Below, piece after piece: positions 16,959-24,817 of a stretch of DNA of 64,000 bases. Each line of letters opens with the position of its first letter. The first letter of the stretch is position 1. This stretch comes from an uncultured Anaeromusa sp. (lineage in GTDB: Bacteria > Bacillota > Negativicutes > Anaeromusales > Anaeromusaceae). Where the stretch lies: contig NZ_OY781460.1 of assembly GCF_963676855.1 (NCBI RefSeq), forward strand, positions 558,001-622,000, read 5' to 3'. A program made the translations under genes and the position numbers. The notes beneath the pieces are model-generated. The model was not told where the DNA came from. It worked only from the letters and a program-made list of their open reading frames with translations, and searched no databases.

Positions 16959-18932
16959 TTACATCCGGAATTTCCCTACCAAAGCCTGCAAGTCCTGCGC
17001 TAAGTGGGCCAAGGTCTGGCTGGCCGAGGCAATTTCCTGCATAGCTGCCGCTTGCTGCTCGGTTGCCGCGGAAACGCTTTCCGCCTCGCCCACAACGGTT
17101 ACGGAAATGGTCTTCACTTCTTCCACCGAGCGTACGGTGTTGCGGCTGTCCGCTACGACCGCCTCCGCTACCGTGGTAATGCCCATAATCTTCTTAGACA
17201 GTTCTTCCACCAAGCGGGCAATTTCCGCAAATTGTCGGCCCGCCTCATTAACGCGGTCCACACCTTCGCCAACACGAGTTTTTTGCACGCCCATCACATC
17301 GACGGTCTGGCGAATATTGCCGTTGTTCTCCGCAATCAAGTTGCTAATTTCCCTGGCAGCTTTTTCCGACTGCTCAGCCAATTTACGCACCTCGTCCGCT
17401 ACCACCGCAAAGCCCCTCCCGTGCTCGCCGGCTCGGGCCGCTTCAATGGCTGCGTTGAGCGCCAAAAGATTGGTCTGCCCGGCAATAGCCGTGATCATGG
17501 CCACCATTTCGGAAATGTGCTGTGAGCTGGCATCGAGAGCCTGAATGGCGCCTCCTACTTGTTCCGCGCCGGTACCAATGGCCTGCATGCTTTCAATCGC
17601 CGAAGCCAGTCCTTTTTGGCCTTCGATCGTGGTTTTTGTTGTTTCATTCGCCGCCGCCGCTACCGCGCTGGCAACTGATGCAACTTCTTCCATCTTGCGC
17701 GACATGGATTCCACCACTTTAGCCGCTTCGGTCACGGCGAGGCTCTGCCGCCCGGCGCCTTCGGTAATGGCAACCGCCGACTGCGCCACATGCTGAGCCG
17801 CTTCCGCCGACTGACCGGCGCTGGCTGTCAGCTCTTCAGATGAAGCCGCCAGCAGTTCCGCCGACTGCAGCGTCTGTCCGACCATCTGCCGCAGTCCTTT
17901 GGTCATAGCCTCGAAACTGCTATGCAAAATGCCTATTTCATCTTTGCGGTCTGTAGGCTCCAAGGTCATATGCAGGTCGCCTTCGGCCACCTGCTTGGCC
18001 GCCGCCGCTACTTCCGCCACCGGGTTGGCCACGGAGCGAGCGATAAAGAAAACGATGGCCAGCAGCAGCACCAGCGAAAACATCCCAATGCTGAACATGA
18101 TCATTGCTAAGCGACTTACGTTGACAAACACCTCGTCTTTAGGAACCCCCAAGACAATCACCCAGCCGCTGTCGCCTACAGGCATGGAGGCTAAAAACCG
18201 CTCCACGCCGCCAAAAACATACTCGCTAAAGGAAGGCTTCCCACTTAAAAACACTTTCCCGCCAGCTGCTAGACTTCCATTTTCGATTTGCATAATGTTA
18301 TCTTCCAGCTTCAACGTTTTATGGGCTACAAAATACCCTTCCTGATTAAGCAGGTAGGCATATCCCGTATCCCTGATTTTAATACCCAGAACGGCGTCAC
18401 TAATTTGCTGCAGCGACAAATCCATGCCGACCACAGCGGCCACCTTACCTTGCTGACGGATAGCCATCGACAAGCTCACAATGGGCTTCTTGGTAATGGC
18501 GTCCATATAAACCTTGGACATCACTACCTTCTGGGAATTAGCGGCGTCCGTATACCAGCCGCGCCCGGTCGGATCATAATCCGCCGGCGGCAGCCAGCCA
18601 GTGCCGTCGATAAAGCGTTTATCCGGAAACGCCACAAACACGTCCTGCACGCCAGGAGTATTTTTTGTCAACTGCGTAAGCACGCCTCGCAGCTCGTTGT
18701 CATTCGGTAAAACAACGTTCCAGATGTTAACAAGCGCCTGCATTTGATCCATCTTGCCGACGACCAGCGTATTTACTTCCGCACTGCGATGCGCCGCCAT
18801 GGCTTCCATTTCCAATTTTATCTCTTCCCGCAACATGGTGCTCGCCTGCCAATAGGCAATCCCTGACAGCACAACTAAAATCGCCATAACAGGGAGGAAA
18901 ATGGTTAAGATCATCCGATTTCGCAAGTTCAT
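16959..18932 (-). CDS. Methyl-accepting chemotaxis protein with dCache sensor (copy B)
   Basis: A 657-residue paralog of the receptor at 13278-15251: N-terminal helix, periplasmic dCache domain (GWLPPADYDPTGRGWY, VVGMDLSLQQI), second helix near 280-305, HAMP (ANPVAEVAAAAKQVAEGDL) and the MCP hairpin tip [18 protein letters not shown]. The sensor region diverges from copy A more than the signalling half, which suggests related but different ligands. The ATG follows AAAGGGTGG with a 6-base spacer. No leader like that of copy A is seen; the upstream gap holds a repeat remnant. Confidence 0.95.
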   Translation of the reverse strand: MNLRNRMILTIFLPVMAILVVLSGIAYWQASTMLREEIKLEMEAMAAHRSAEVNTLVVGKMDQMQALVNIWNVVLPNDNELRGVLTQLTKNTPGVQDVFVAFPDKRFIDGTGWLPPADYDPTGRGWYTDAANSQKVVMSKVYMDAITKKPIVSLSMAIRQQGKVAAVVGMDLSLQQISDAVLGIKIRDTGYAYLLNQEGYFVAHKTLKLEDNIMQIENGSLAAGGKVFLSGKPSFSEYVFGGVERFLASMPVGDSGWVIVLGVPKDEVFVNVSRLAMIMFSIGMFSLVLLLAIVFFIARSVANPVAEVAAAAKQVAEGDLHMTLEPTDRKDEIGILHSSFEAMTKGLRQMVGQTLQSAELLAASSEELTASAGQSAEAAQHVAQSAVAITEGAGRQSLAVTEAAKVVESMSRKMEEVASVASAVAAAANETTKTTIEGQKGLASAIESMQAIGTGAEQVGGAIQALDASSQHISEMVAMITAIAGQTNLLALNAAIEAARAGEHGRGFAVVADEVRKLAEQSEKAAREISNLIAENNGNIRQTVDVMGVQKTRVGEGVDRVNEAGRQFAEIARLVEELSKKIMGITTVAEAVVADSRNTVRSVEEVKTISVTVVGEAESVSAATEQQAAAMQEIASASQTLAHLAQDLQALVGKFRM

Positions 18933-18984
18933 CTTGCACCACCCTTTCTGCTTAGCCTTTCAACGTATCTCTTCAGCAGTTCTT

Positions 18985-19100
18985 TTTGGAAGCCGCTGCG
19001 TTAACGAACGTTCTAGACGCGAAAGAAAATGTAGGCATAGCGGTGTTTGACGTGAGATGTGATAAATCAGTGGGTCCCAATAAAAAAAGCCAAGACATAC
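18985..19100. repeat. Partial copy of the hairpin repeat family
   Basis: This part of the 339-base gap upstream of chemoreceptor B has GGCATAGCGGTG followed by GAGATGTGATAAATCAGTGGGTCC. That parallels the core (ATAGCGG) and right end (GAGATACGAGTAAGTCAGTGGCTCC) of the element at 33605-33768. A matching left terminal repeat is not apparent, so the copy seems truncated. The remainder of the gap to 19271 is AT-rich with nothing I can name. Confidence 0.45.
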
Positions 19101-19271
19101 AACTACCACAAGGACACTTCCTTATTGCTAGTGCATATACCTGGCAAAATTCATGTTATTTTATTTGCTGTTTTCTCCATTGTAGCACGAATAATCTTTT
19201 TTTTCATTATTTTTGCTTAATTTAAGCACTACACTTTCTTCGTAGCGCACTTAGTTAAATACCTTGGTTTT

Positions 19272-20021
19272 TCAGCTATTTTTCAACGCTTCTAAGCGTT
19301 CTGCAGCACGCTTCAAAGTCCGATCTACCATGCCGTCCTTATCTTTGCCCATGGCGTCACGGCTATCCACCATCTTCCATACAGGCTGGTTCGTCTTGGT
19401 ATCTACCATTGTCACTTCTATTGCCGTATGCGCAGTCACTTCATCATGAGCGGGAACTTCGCGAAACTTAGTCACGGGAATATCCACCCACTCATCAATC
19501 GTTGTTTGTCTTCCGTCCGGCCCGGTTATCGTTTTATTCCGGCATACGCGCTCGGTTGTAGTGTAGGTCTCCACATAGGCAGGAATATGACGAATTGTAT
19601 CATTATACACATTAAAACGCACTTGCAACAAGCCTTGCGCATAAAAAGCAAGACCATCTTGCATTAACTGGTTAAACTGAGCTGGATCGCTCTTTTCCAA
19701 TTCCGCCATATTCTCATTGTTGTTAGCGCCCACTTTCTTTACCAGCTCTGGATAACTTAAAAACGAAAGTCCGGCTTTAGCAAAACGATCATTGACGGAA
19801 AACTGCCCCCTTACTTTATCATTCAACACTAGACGCTTCATATCGTCCACAACCGCATCTGGCCCAAACTCGGTCTTTACCACCAACATTTTCACGGTCT
19901 TAAAAGCAAAGCTGCTTTGCTTCCATTCGTCTTTGCGCTCCTCAGCCCCAACCAATGTTGCAGGCAGCAGCCAAGTCACCAATAAAAAAACGGTTAGAAT
20001 CTGCCATGATCTACGTAGCAT
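19272..20021 (-). CDS. Hypothetical exported protein
   Basis: A 249-residue protein that I cannot assign to a family. A signal peptide occupies about residues 1-26 (hydrophobic core LTVFLLVTWLLPATLVGA). The mature part is charged and mixed alpha/beta. It has ETYTTTERVCRNKTI with a single Cys near residue 155, and a late IEVTMVDTKTNQPVWKMVDSRD segment resembling outer-envelope proteins that report on overall stress or motility, though I claim no homology. The start has AGGAGG 7 bases upstream. It is monocistronic. Confidence 0.75.
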   Translation of the reverse strand: MLRRSWQILTVFLLVTWLLPATLVGAEERKDEWKQSSFAFKTVKMLVVKTEFGPDAVVDDMKRLVLNDKVRGQFSVNDRFAKAGLSFLSYPELVKKVGANNNENMAELEKSDPAQFNQLMQDGLAFYAQGLLQVRFNVYNDTIRHIPAYVETYTTTERVCRNKTITGPDGRQTTIDEWVDIPVTKFREVPAHDEVTAHTAIEVTMVDTKTNQPVWKMVDSRDAMGKDKDGMVDRTLKRAAERLEALKNS

Positions 20022-20164
20022 CCCATCTCCTCCTTGTGTTTGCTTTCCAATATTTTCATTTTAAAGCATTTTGAAGGAAACGCCAAGGTGCTGCACGGCA
20101 AGACGGTTCAGTAATACAAAAACGAGAATACGATTTTAAACGAAAGTAAAAGGCCAAACTGCTT

Positions 20165-21190
20165 TTATAATGCCGCCGAATCAAAGGAAAGGTATTTCCA
20201 CAGGTCTTTTTGCGCATACCGTTCCACAACCAGCCGCGCCGTGGCTACGTTGTTGTCCGGCGGGTTTGGAATGGTCACGCACCCAGGCCCTACCATGACG
20301 CCACGCAGATCGGTTTCACTAAGAAAATAAGCTACCTCGTCAATCACTTCGCTGGGCGAACCGTAGGAAATCGCTCCCTCCTCATCCAAGCCTCCCAAAA
20401 TGCATTTGTCCGTTAAAGCCCGGGCCCGACGCAACGGCGGATATTCGTGGCAATCATGCCAGTTTAGCGCCTGCACCGGATAATCGAGAAATTCATCAAA
20501 GAAAATTTTGCGGCCATGGATGTGCAGCGTGTTGAACCAGCCTTCCTCGGCTGCAGCCAAAACCTGCAAATCGTAGCGGCGGCCAAAGGCTTCATACTCC
20601 GCCTGACTCAGAAAATCGTGCGTGGCGCAGGCGGTAGCAAAAAAGACGCCTGCCGCCCCGGCGCGCAGGGTTTCTTTGACAAAGGCAATTGTCGTTTCCG
20701 TAATGGCCTCCAAGGCCTGATGAACTAAACGCGGATACTCCCTCAGATCACGCGCCACCCGCTCCCCAGCCAACTTACGAGCCACCGTCAGCGGGCTGTA
20801 CACCGTCGGCACCACCGGCACATCCTCCTTTGCCAGAGTCACGGCGCAGCGCGTAGTCAGCACTTGGCGCCCCCAGGCGCCCGTTGTTGCATCTACAGCC
20901 TTGATCTTTAACCAGTCGCTGCTTTGCGTTATCGCCGGACGCCGCAGTACCGCTACCTCAGTAGGGGTATTAAAAAAGCGAATTTCGCAGCCCCAGTCAT
21001 GCACCGGATAGGAGTCGTACGGCGTCAGTTTGATGAAATCCAAATCAAATTTTTCCTGAAAAGACACATGCGCCTGCGCCAGTTGCAGCGGATCCCGGTC
21101 TGCTGCGGGAAAGTGCTTCCATAAGGACACCGGTGGCCGGTCTACAGGGAGGCCTCCGAGAGCCGCTTTTACTCTCTCAACTTTTTGCAT
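20165..21190 (-). CDS. UroD-family protein (methyltransferase-like)
   Basis: A 341-residue TIM-barrel protein of the uroporphyrinogen decarboxylase superfamily, most like the MtaA/MtbA-type methylcobamide methyltransferases of anaerobes rather than HemE. The N-terminus has VDRPPVSLWKHFP. The metal-site positions are HIHG (about residue 223) and GPGC (about 305), so the pattern is H-x-H...C where MtaA has H-x-C...C. No haem-pathway gene is near. The start at 21190 has GGAAGGAG 8 bases upstream. The leader contains a strong terminator-like hairpin. It is divergent from a LarA homolog. The substrate is unknown. Confidence 0.8.
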   Translation of the reverse strand: MQKVERVKAALGGLPVDRPPVSLWKHFPAADRDPLQLAQAHVSFQEKFDLDFIKLTPYDSYPVHDWGCEIRFFNTPTEVAVLRRPAITQSSDWLKIKAVDATTGAWGRQVLTTRCAVTLAKEDVPVVPTVYSPLTVARKLAGERVARDLREYPRLVHQALEAITETTIAFVKETLRAGAAGVFFATACATHDFLSQAEYEAFGRRYDLQVLAAAEEGWFNTLHIHGRKIFFDEFLDYPVQALNWHDCHEYPPLRRARALTDKCILGGLDEEGAISYGSPSEVIDEVAYFLSETDLRGVMVGPGCVTIPNPPDNNVATARLVVERYAQKDLWKYLSFDSAAL

Positions 21191-21210
21191 GACTACCACT
21201 CCTTCCACTG

Positions 21211-21259
21211 CCAAAAAGGAAAAGGCCTGAACATCTCTTTTGCAAGATGCTCAGGCCTT
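21211..21259 (-). terminator. Attenuator hairpin in the leader of the UroD-like gene
   Basis: Between promoter and start codon, AAGGCCTGAGCATCT pairs with AGATGTTCAGGCCTT (one mismatch) around a 9-base loop, followed by TTCCTTTTT on the minus strand. It would stop transcription before the gene unless an alternative fold forms, so it looks like an attenuator. I recognise no known aptamer in the roughly 30 bases ahead of it. Confidence 0.65.
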
Positions 21260-21298
21260 CAGGTTTCTGATCAGCGCTGTGTTTTATAGGTTTTGCAA

Positions 21299-21328
21299 AT
21301 AATAGCATATCACCTATCGCTCTGTCAA
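21299..21328 (-). promoter_or_regulatory. Promoter of the UroD-like gene
   Basis: TTGACA and TATTAT on the minus strand are separated by 18 bases. The -35 box abuts the palindrome at 21329-21348. Confidence 0.8.
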
Positions 21329-21348
21329 CTGTTGAATTAAATCAACAG
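21329..21348. promoter_or_regulatory. 20-bp palindrome, probable operator
   Basis: CTGTTGA and TCAACAG are perfect 7-bp half-sites around a 6-base AT centre. It lies between the divergent UroD-like and LarA-like genes, touching the -35 box of the former and 140 bases upstream of the latter. Size and symmetry fit a dimeric helix-turn-helix regulator. No candidate regulator gene is adjacent. Confidence 0.6.
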
Positions 21349-21487
21349 CGCTATGTTTCTCTTGCCCCTACGCTCACGCTGGTTCTTCTGTTATTTATTC
21401 CCGCAACAATGCAGGATTTTCGCAAATGCAACGAGAAGACTGGCTTTATTATTTTCGTTTATTTTCCCTAAAAAGGAGGCCTTTATT

Positions 21488-22801
21488 ATGAGTCAAAAAT
21501 CCTTTTCCCTAAAGTACGGCAAAGGAGAACTTGCTTTTTCTCTGCCCAGCGAACAGGTAGCCTGTGAAGTTTTAGGCCGCGATTATCCGCCGATTGAAGA
21601 TGTCTCCAGCGCCATACGCCAGGCACTGGCCCATCCCATCGACAGCCCGCCTCTGCGTGAACTAGTTCGTCCAGGAGAAACCGTCGTCATCACCGTAAGC
21701 GACATTACCCGCGCCTGGCAGAATATGGACCAAGTGCTGCCTCTTTTGCTGGATGAATTGAATCTGGCTGGCGTACCGGATGAAAACATCACCGTGCTTA
21801 TCGTTGTCGGCGGCCACCGCCAAAATACGGCAAGCGAGTTCGTCACCCTCTGCGGCGAGACCGTCTGTCACCGGGTGCGCGTCCTCAATCATGACGCCTG
21901 GGACGAAGCCAATATGGTATATCTGGGCAAAACCAGCCGTGGCACCGAAGTTTCTGTCAACCGCCTGGTGGCCGAAGCGGACCGAGTCATTCTCACCGGC
22001 GGCATCATCTACCACTACATGGTGGGCTATGGCGGCGGTCGCAAAAGCATACTCCCCGGCTGCAGCTCCATTAAGACCATCCGTCAGAACCATCTGTGGG
22101 CGCTGGCTTCTGGCGGAGCTTCCGGCTCGAACCCCAACGCTTTTTCTGGACGCACCGAGGGCAACGAATGTCATGAAGATATGATGGAAATCGCCGCCTT
22201 TGTTAAGCCCGACTTCATTCTCAATGTCGTTCCCACGCCTAAAGGCGACTTTGCGGGTATCTTTGCTGGCAACTGGGTCTCCGCCTGGCAAAAAGGAACC
22301 CAATTGGTTGACAAAATATACGGCGTAGAAATTCCCGAAAAAGGCGATATCGTCATCACCACCGCTGGCGGGTTTCCGAAAGACATCAACTTGTACCAAA
22401 CCGGCAAGACCATGGACAATGGTTACTACGCGGTCAAACGCGGCGGCGTGGTGATCCTGCTAAGCGAATGCCCTGATATTTACGAGCCGCCGGAGTTCAG
22501 CGACTGGTTCAAATATGGCAGCCGTCAAGAGATGGAAGCCGCTTTGCGCAAGGATTTTGCCATTCCCGGCTGGGTAGTCCTCAAAGAAATGGAATGCGGC
22601 GACGTAGCTACGTTTGTCATGGTGACACTGCCGCAAAACGCAGAGTTAGTAAAAAAAGCTAACATGATTCCTGTGAGCACTATTGAGGAGGCCCTGGCCA
22701 TCGCCAAAGAGCGCTGCGCCAGCGACACTCCCCGCTATATTGTCATGCCCCAAGGCGCCAATACAGTGCCGCTTTTGGACGGCAAAGTCTCTGTCGGCTA
22801 A
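21488..22801 (+). CDS. LarA-family nickel-dependent racemase/epimerase (copy 1)
   Basis: A 437-residue protein of the lactate racemase superfamily (DUF2088). Positions matching the LarA active site are present: GGHR near residue 101, LNHDAW, GGGRKSILPG with the pincer-attached Lys, and QNHLW. LarA uses a nickel-pincer nucleotide and inverts alpha-hydroxyacids; homologs act on lactate, malate, phenyllactate or sugar acids, so substrate is open. The start at 21488 has AGGAGG 8 bases upstream. The cofactor genes larB, larC and larE are not in the window. It diverges from a UroD-like gene and ends in a strong terminator. Confidence 0.88.
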   Translation: MSQKSFSLKYGKGELAFSLPSEQVACEVLGRDYPPIEDVSSAIRQALAHPIDSPPLRELVRPGETVVITVSDITRAWQNMDQVLPLLLDELNLAGVPDENITVLIVVGGHRQNTASEFVTLCGETVCHRVRVLNHDAWDEANMVYLGKTSRGTEVSVNRLVAEADRVILTGGIIYHYMVGYGGGRKSILPGCSSIKTIRQNHLWALASGGASGSNPNAFSGRTEGNECHEDMMEIAAFVKPDFILNVVPTPKGDFAGIFAGNWVSAWQKGTQLVDKIYGVEIPEKGDIVITTAGGFPKDINLYQTGKTMDNGYYAVKRGGVVILLSECPDIYEPPEFSDWFKYGSRQEMEAALRKDFAIPGWVVLKEMECGDVATFVMVTLPQNAELVKKANMIPVSTIEEALAIAKERCASDTPRYIVMPQGANTVPLLDGKVSVG

Positions 22802-22807
22802 CCACAC

Positions 22808-22848
22808 AAAGCCAAGGCCTCTTTACGAAGGCCTTGGCTTTATTATTT
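22808..22848 (+). terminator. Terminator of the LarA-like gene
   Basis: A perfect 13-bp stem (AAAGCCAAGGCCT against AGGCCTTGGCTTT) with an 8-base loop and trailing ATTATTT lies 6 bases after the stop. Confidence 0.92.
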
Positions 22849-22944
22849 CCCATTTTTGGGAAAACCAGTATATCCGCCTCTACAAGACTGCTATAATGAA
22901 TATATACGTTTTTATTGCATTCAACCACAAGGGAGGCCGTCACG

Positions 22945-24663
22945 ATGTCCACTTCATCCCCTTATCATCACACCATTTTTGAGAAATCCCCCAACGCCAT
23001 CGCTTATCATCGGCTGCTCCGCGATGATAATGGCGCGATCTGTGACAGCCTTCTTTTAAATGTAAATCCTGCGTTAGAACGTCTTTTTCATAGGCCAGCT
23101 AGCGAATTAGTCGGCCGCCGCTTCTTCGAGGTTTGCCCCCATCATAGCGAGCGAACCCAGCGCTTCATCTCCAGCTTGGATGAAGCCTCCCGCAGCCAAG
23201 CCGTGATTACTCTGAGCTTTCATGCGCAATTCATCGACAAATGGCTGCGCACAACTCTTTTCGCTTTGGACGCTGACACGGTCGCTTCTATTTCTACGGA
23301 CATCACGCAGGAAGTACTGCAGGAAATAGAATTTAAAGGATTTCTGCAGTCTAACCTGGATATGCTTGCCGTCGGCGACAGGAACGGACGCTTTATCCGG
23401 GTCAATCAAGAGTTTGAAAATATCCTCGGGTACAGCACAGACGAACTTGAGGGACAACTCGTCACCGAATTCATTCACCCTGACGACCTTGAAGCCACCT
23501 TAGCCGCGCTTAACACCTTACAAGAAGAAATCCCCCTAACCCAATTTATCAACCGCTACCGCTGCAAAAACGGCGAGTACAAATACCTAGAATGGCGCGC
23601 GCATCCAATTGGAGAATACATTTACGCCTCTGCCCGGGATACCAGTGAGCGACGCCGCTTAGAAAAAGAATTGCAAGAAGTAAATGCTAAACTATCCGAA
23701 CAAACGGCTCTATTAACTGCACAAAATCATCGCCTGCAGCTGCAAGCTACCACCGACGAGCTAACCAACGTCTACAACCGTTATTTTTTGGATCAGACTC
23801 TCGATGAGTTGCTGGACCGCGCTGATCGCTATAACGAAACCATTTCACTGGTTATTTTCGATTTAGACCGTTTCAAAAAAGTCAACGATACCTGGGGGCA
23901 TCCGGTGGGAGACGAAGTGCTAAAGCATACGACGAGATTAACGAAAAAACATCTGCGCAAAGCCGACATTCTCATTCGGCTGGGCGGTGAGGAATTCGCC
24001 CTGCTTATGCCTCAGACCCACCTCAACGGAGCCATTCAAGTAGCCGAAAAACTGCGGAAAGAATTGGAAATTCATCCCCACGCCGTAGCAGGCTGCACTA
24101 CCGCCAGTTTCGGCGTTGCCGAACGTTTGCGAGCCGAATCCTTCAAGCGCTGGTACAAACGCGCCGACCAAGCCATGTACATCGCCAAAGAAAGCGGCCG
24201 CAATCGCGTCATGCCCAGTTCCGTAGAAGATGCCCATTCCTTAACCAACATCGACTTGCACTGGCAAGAGGCCTGGAACAGCGGCAGCCAAGAGATTGAC
24301 ACGCAGCACCGCAAGCTGCTGGAGTTGGCCACACGCCTCCTTAACCAGCGCGGTTCCTTAGAAACGGAGAAAACTTTAGAAGAACTTACCGAACATATCG
24401 ATTTCCATTTTTCTTCCGAAGGACGGCTGCTTACAAAACTGCATTTCGAAGGAGCAACCGAACACGCTCAGCTTCATCACAAGCTTTTAGCAAAATTCGA
24501 CCAACTTATCCAAGCTTACCATAATGGCGCGATCCGTACCTCCGCTTTCTTTTCGTTTATTCTCGACGATCTGATCATGGACCATCTGCTCAAAGAAGAC
24601 GTGAAGTTTTTTTCGTTCCTGCGGCAGCAGCTAAGGGAACGCGACAGCGACACCCTGTCTTAA
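22945..24663 (+). CDS. PAS-PAS-GGDEF-hemerythrin protein
   Basis: A 572-residue soluble protein with two PAS domains (about residues 5-115 and 125-240), a coiled coil, a GGDEF domain with active-type GGEEF near 347-351, and a C-terminal bacteriohemerythrin domain (438-560). The di-iron ligands are visible: DTQH, HIDFHFSSE, HAQLHH and DHLLKED. Hemerythrin domains bind O2 or respond to iron, so an anaerobe could couple oxygen exposure to c-di-GMP synthesis. Hemerythrin on the C-terminal side of GGDEF is a less common order. The start at 22945 follows AGGGAGG by 8 bases; an upstream in-frame ATG lacks a site. Confidence 0.92.
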   Translation: MSTSSPYHHTIFEKSPNAIAYHRLLRDDNGAICDSLLLNVNPALERLFHRPASELVGRRFFEVCPHHSERTQRFISSLDEASRSQAVITLSFHAQFIDKWLRTTLFALDADTVASISTDITQEVLQEIEFKGFLQSNLDMLAVGDRNGRFIRVNQEFENILGYSTDELEGQLVTEFIHPDDLEATLAALNTLQEEIPLTQFINRYRCKNGEYKYLEWRAHPIGEYIYASARDTSERRRLEKELQEVNAKLSEQTALLTAQNHRLQLQATTDELTNVYNRYFLDQTLDELLDRADRYNETISLVIFDLDRFKKVNDTWGHPVGDEVLKHTTRLTKKHLRKADILIRLGGEEFALLMPQTHLNGAIQVAEKLRKELEIHPHAVAGCTTASFGVAERLRAESFKRWYKRADQAMYIAKESGRNRVMPSSVEDAHSLTNIDLHWQEAWNSGSQEIDTQHRKLLELATRLLNQRGSLETEKTLEELTEHIDFHFSSEGRLLTKLHFEGATEHAQLHHKLLAKFDQLIQAYHNGAIRTSAFFSFILDDLIMDHLLKEDVKFFSFLRQQLRERDSDTLS

Positions 24664-24666
24664 TCT

Positions 24667-24720
24667 TTCTTTTCGTACCCTCCCTGTACTTCCTCTCCTC
24701 TTGTTTACTCCTATACCTTT
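24667..24720 (-). repeat. Inverted degenerate copy of repeat module B
   Basis: Read on the minus strand, this segment has GGAGTAAACAAGAGG followed by GTACAGGGAGGGTACGA, matching pieces of the repeats near 5650 (GAGTACAGGGAG), 39841 and 59621 (GAACAAGA). It starts three bases after the stop of the hemerythrin gene. Confidence 0.5.
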
Positions 24721-24744
24721 CTTCCTTTTTCCTGTTTTCTCATC

Positions 24745-24772
24745 GCAGACGCTTACGGGCGTCTGCTTTTTT
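24745..24772 (+). terminator. Terminator of the hemerythrin-GGDEF gene
   Basis: A perfect 8-bp stem (GCAGACGC against GCGTCTGC), a 6-base loop and a T6 run. The start of the next promoter lies within it. Confidence 0.88.
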
Positions 24773-24780
24773 GTTATAAT
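24753..24780 (+). promoter_or_regulatory. Promoter of the SNF2 gene overlapping the terminator
   Basis: A perfect TATAAT (24775-24780) follows the terminator T-run. The best -35, TTACGG (24753-24758, 16-base spacer), is the terminator loop itself. The -10 is convincing and the -35 is weak. Confidence 0.6.
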
Positions 24781-24817
24781 AGAAAGATACCCATTCTGCG
24801 AAAACGAGGTCTTTTTC

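Noticed and set aside
20165..21190. HemE, uroporphyrinogen decarboxylase of haem synthesis
   Set aside because: The sequence has metal-site residues of the methyltransferase branch and no haem gene is adjacent.
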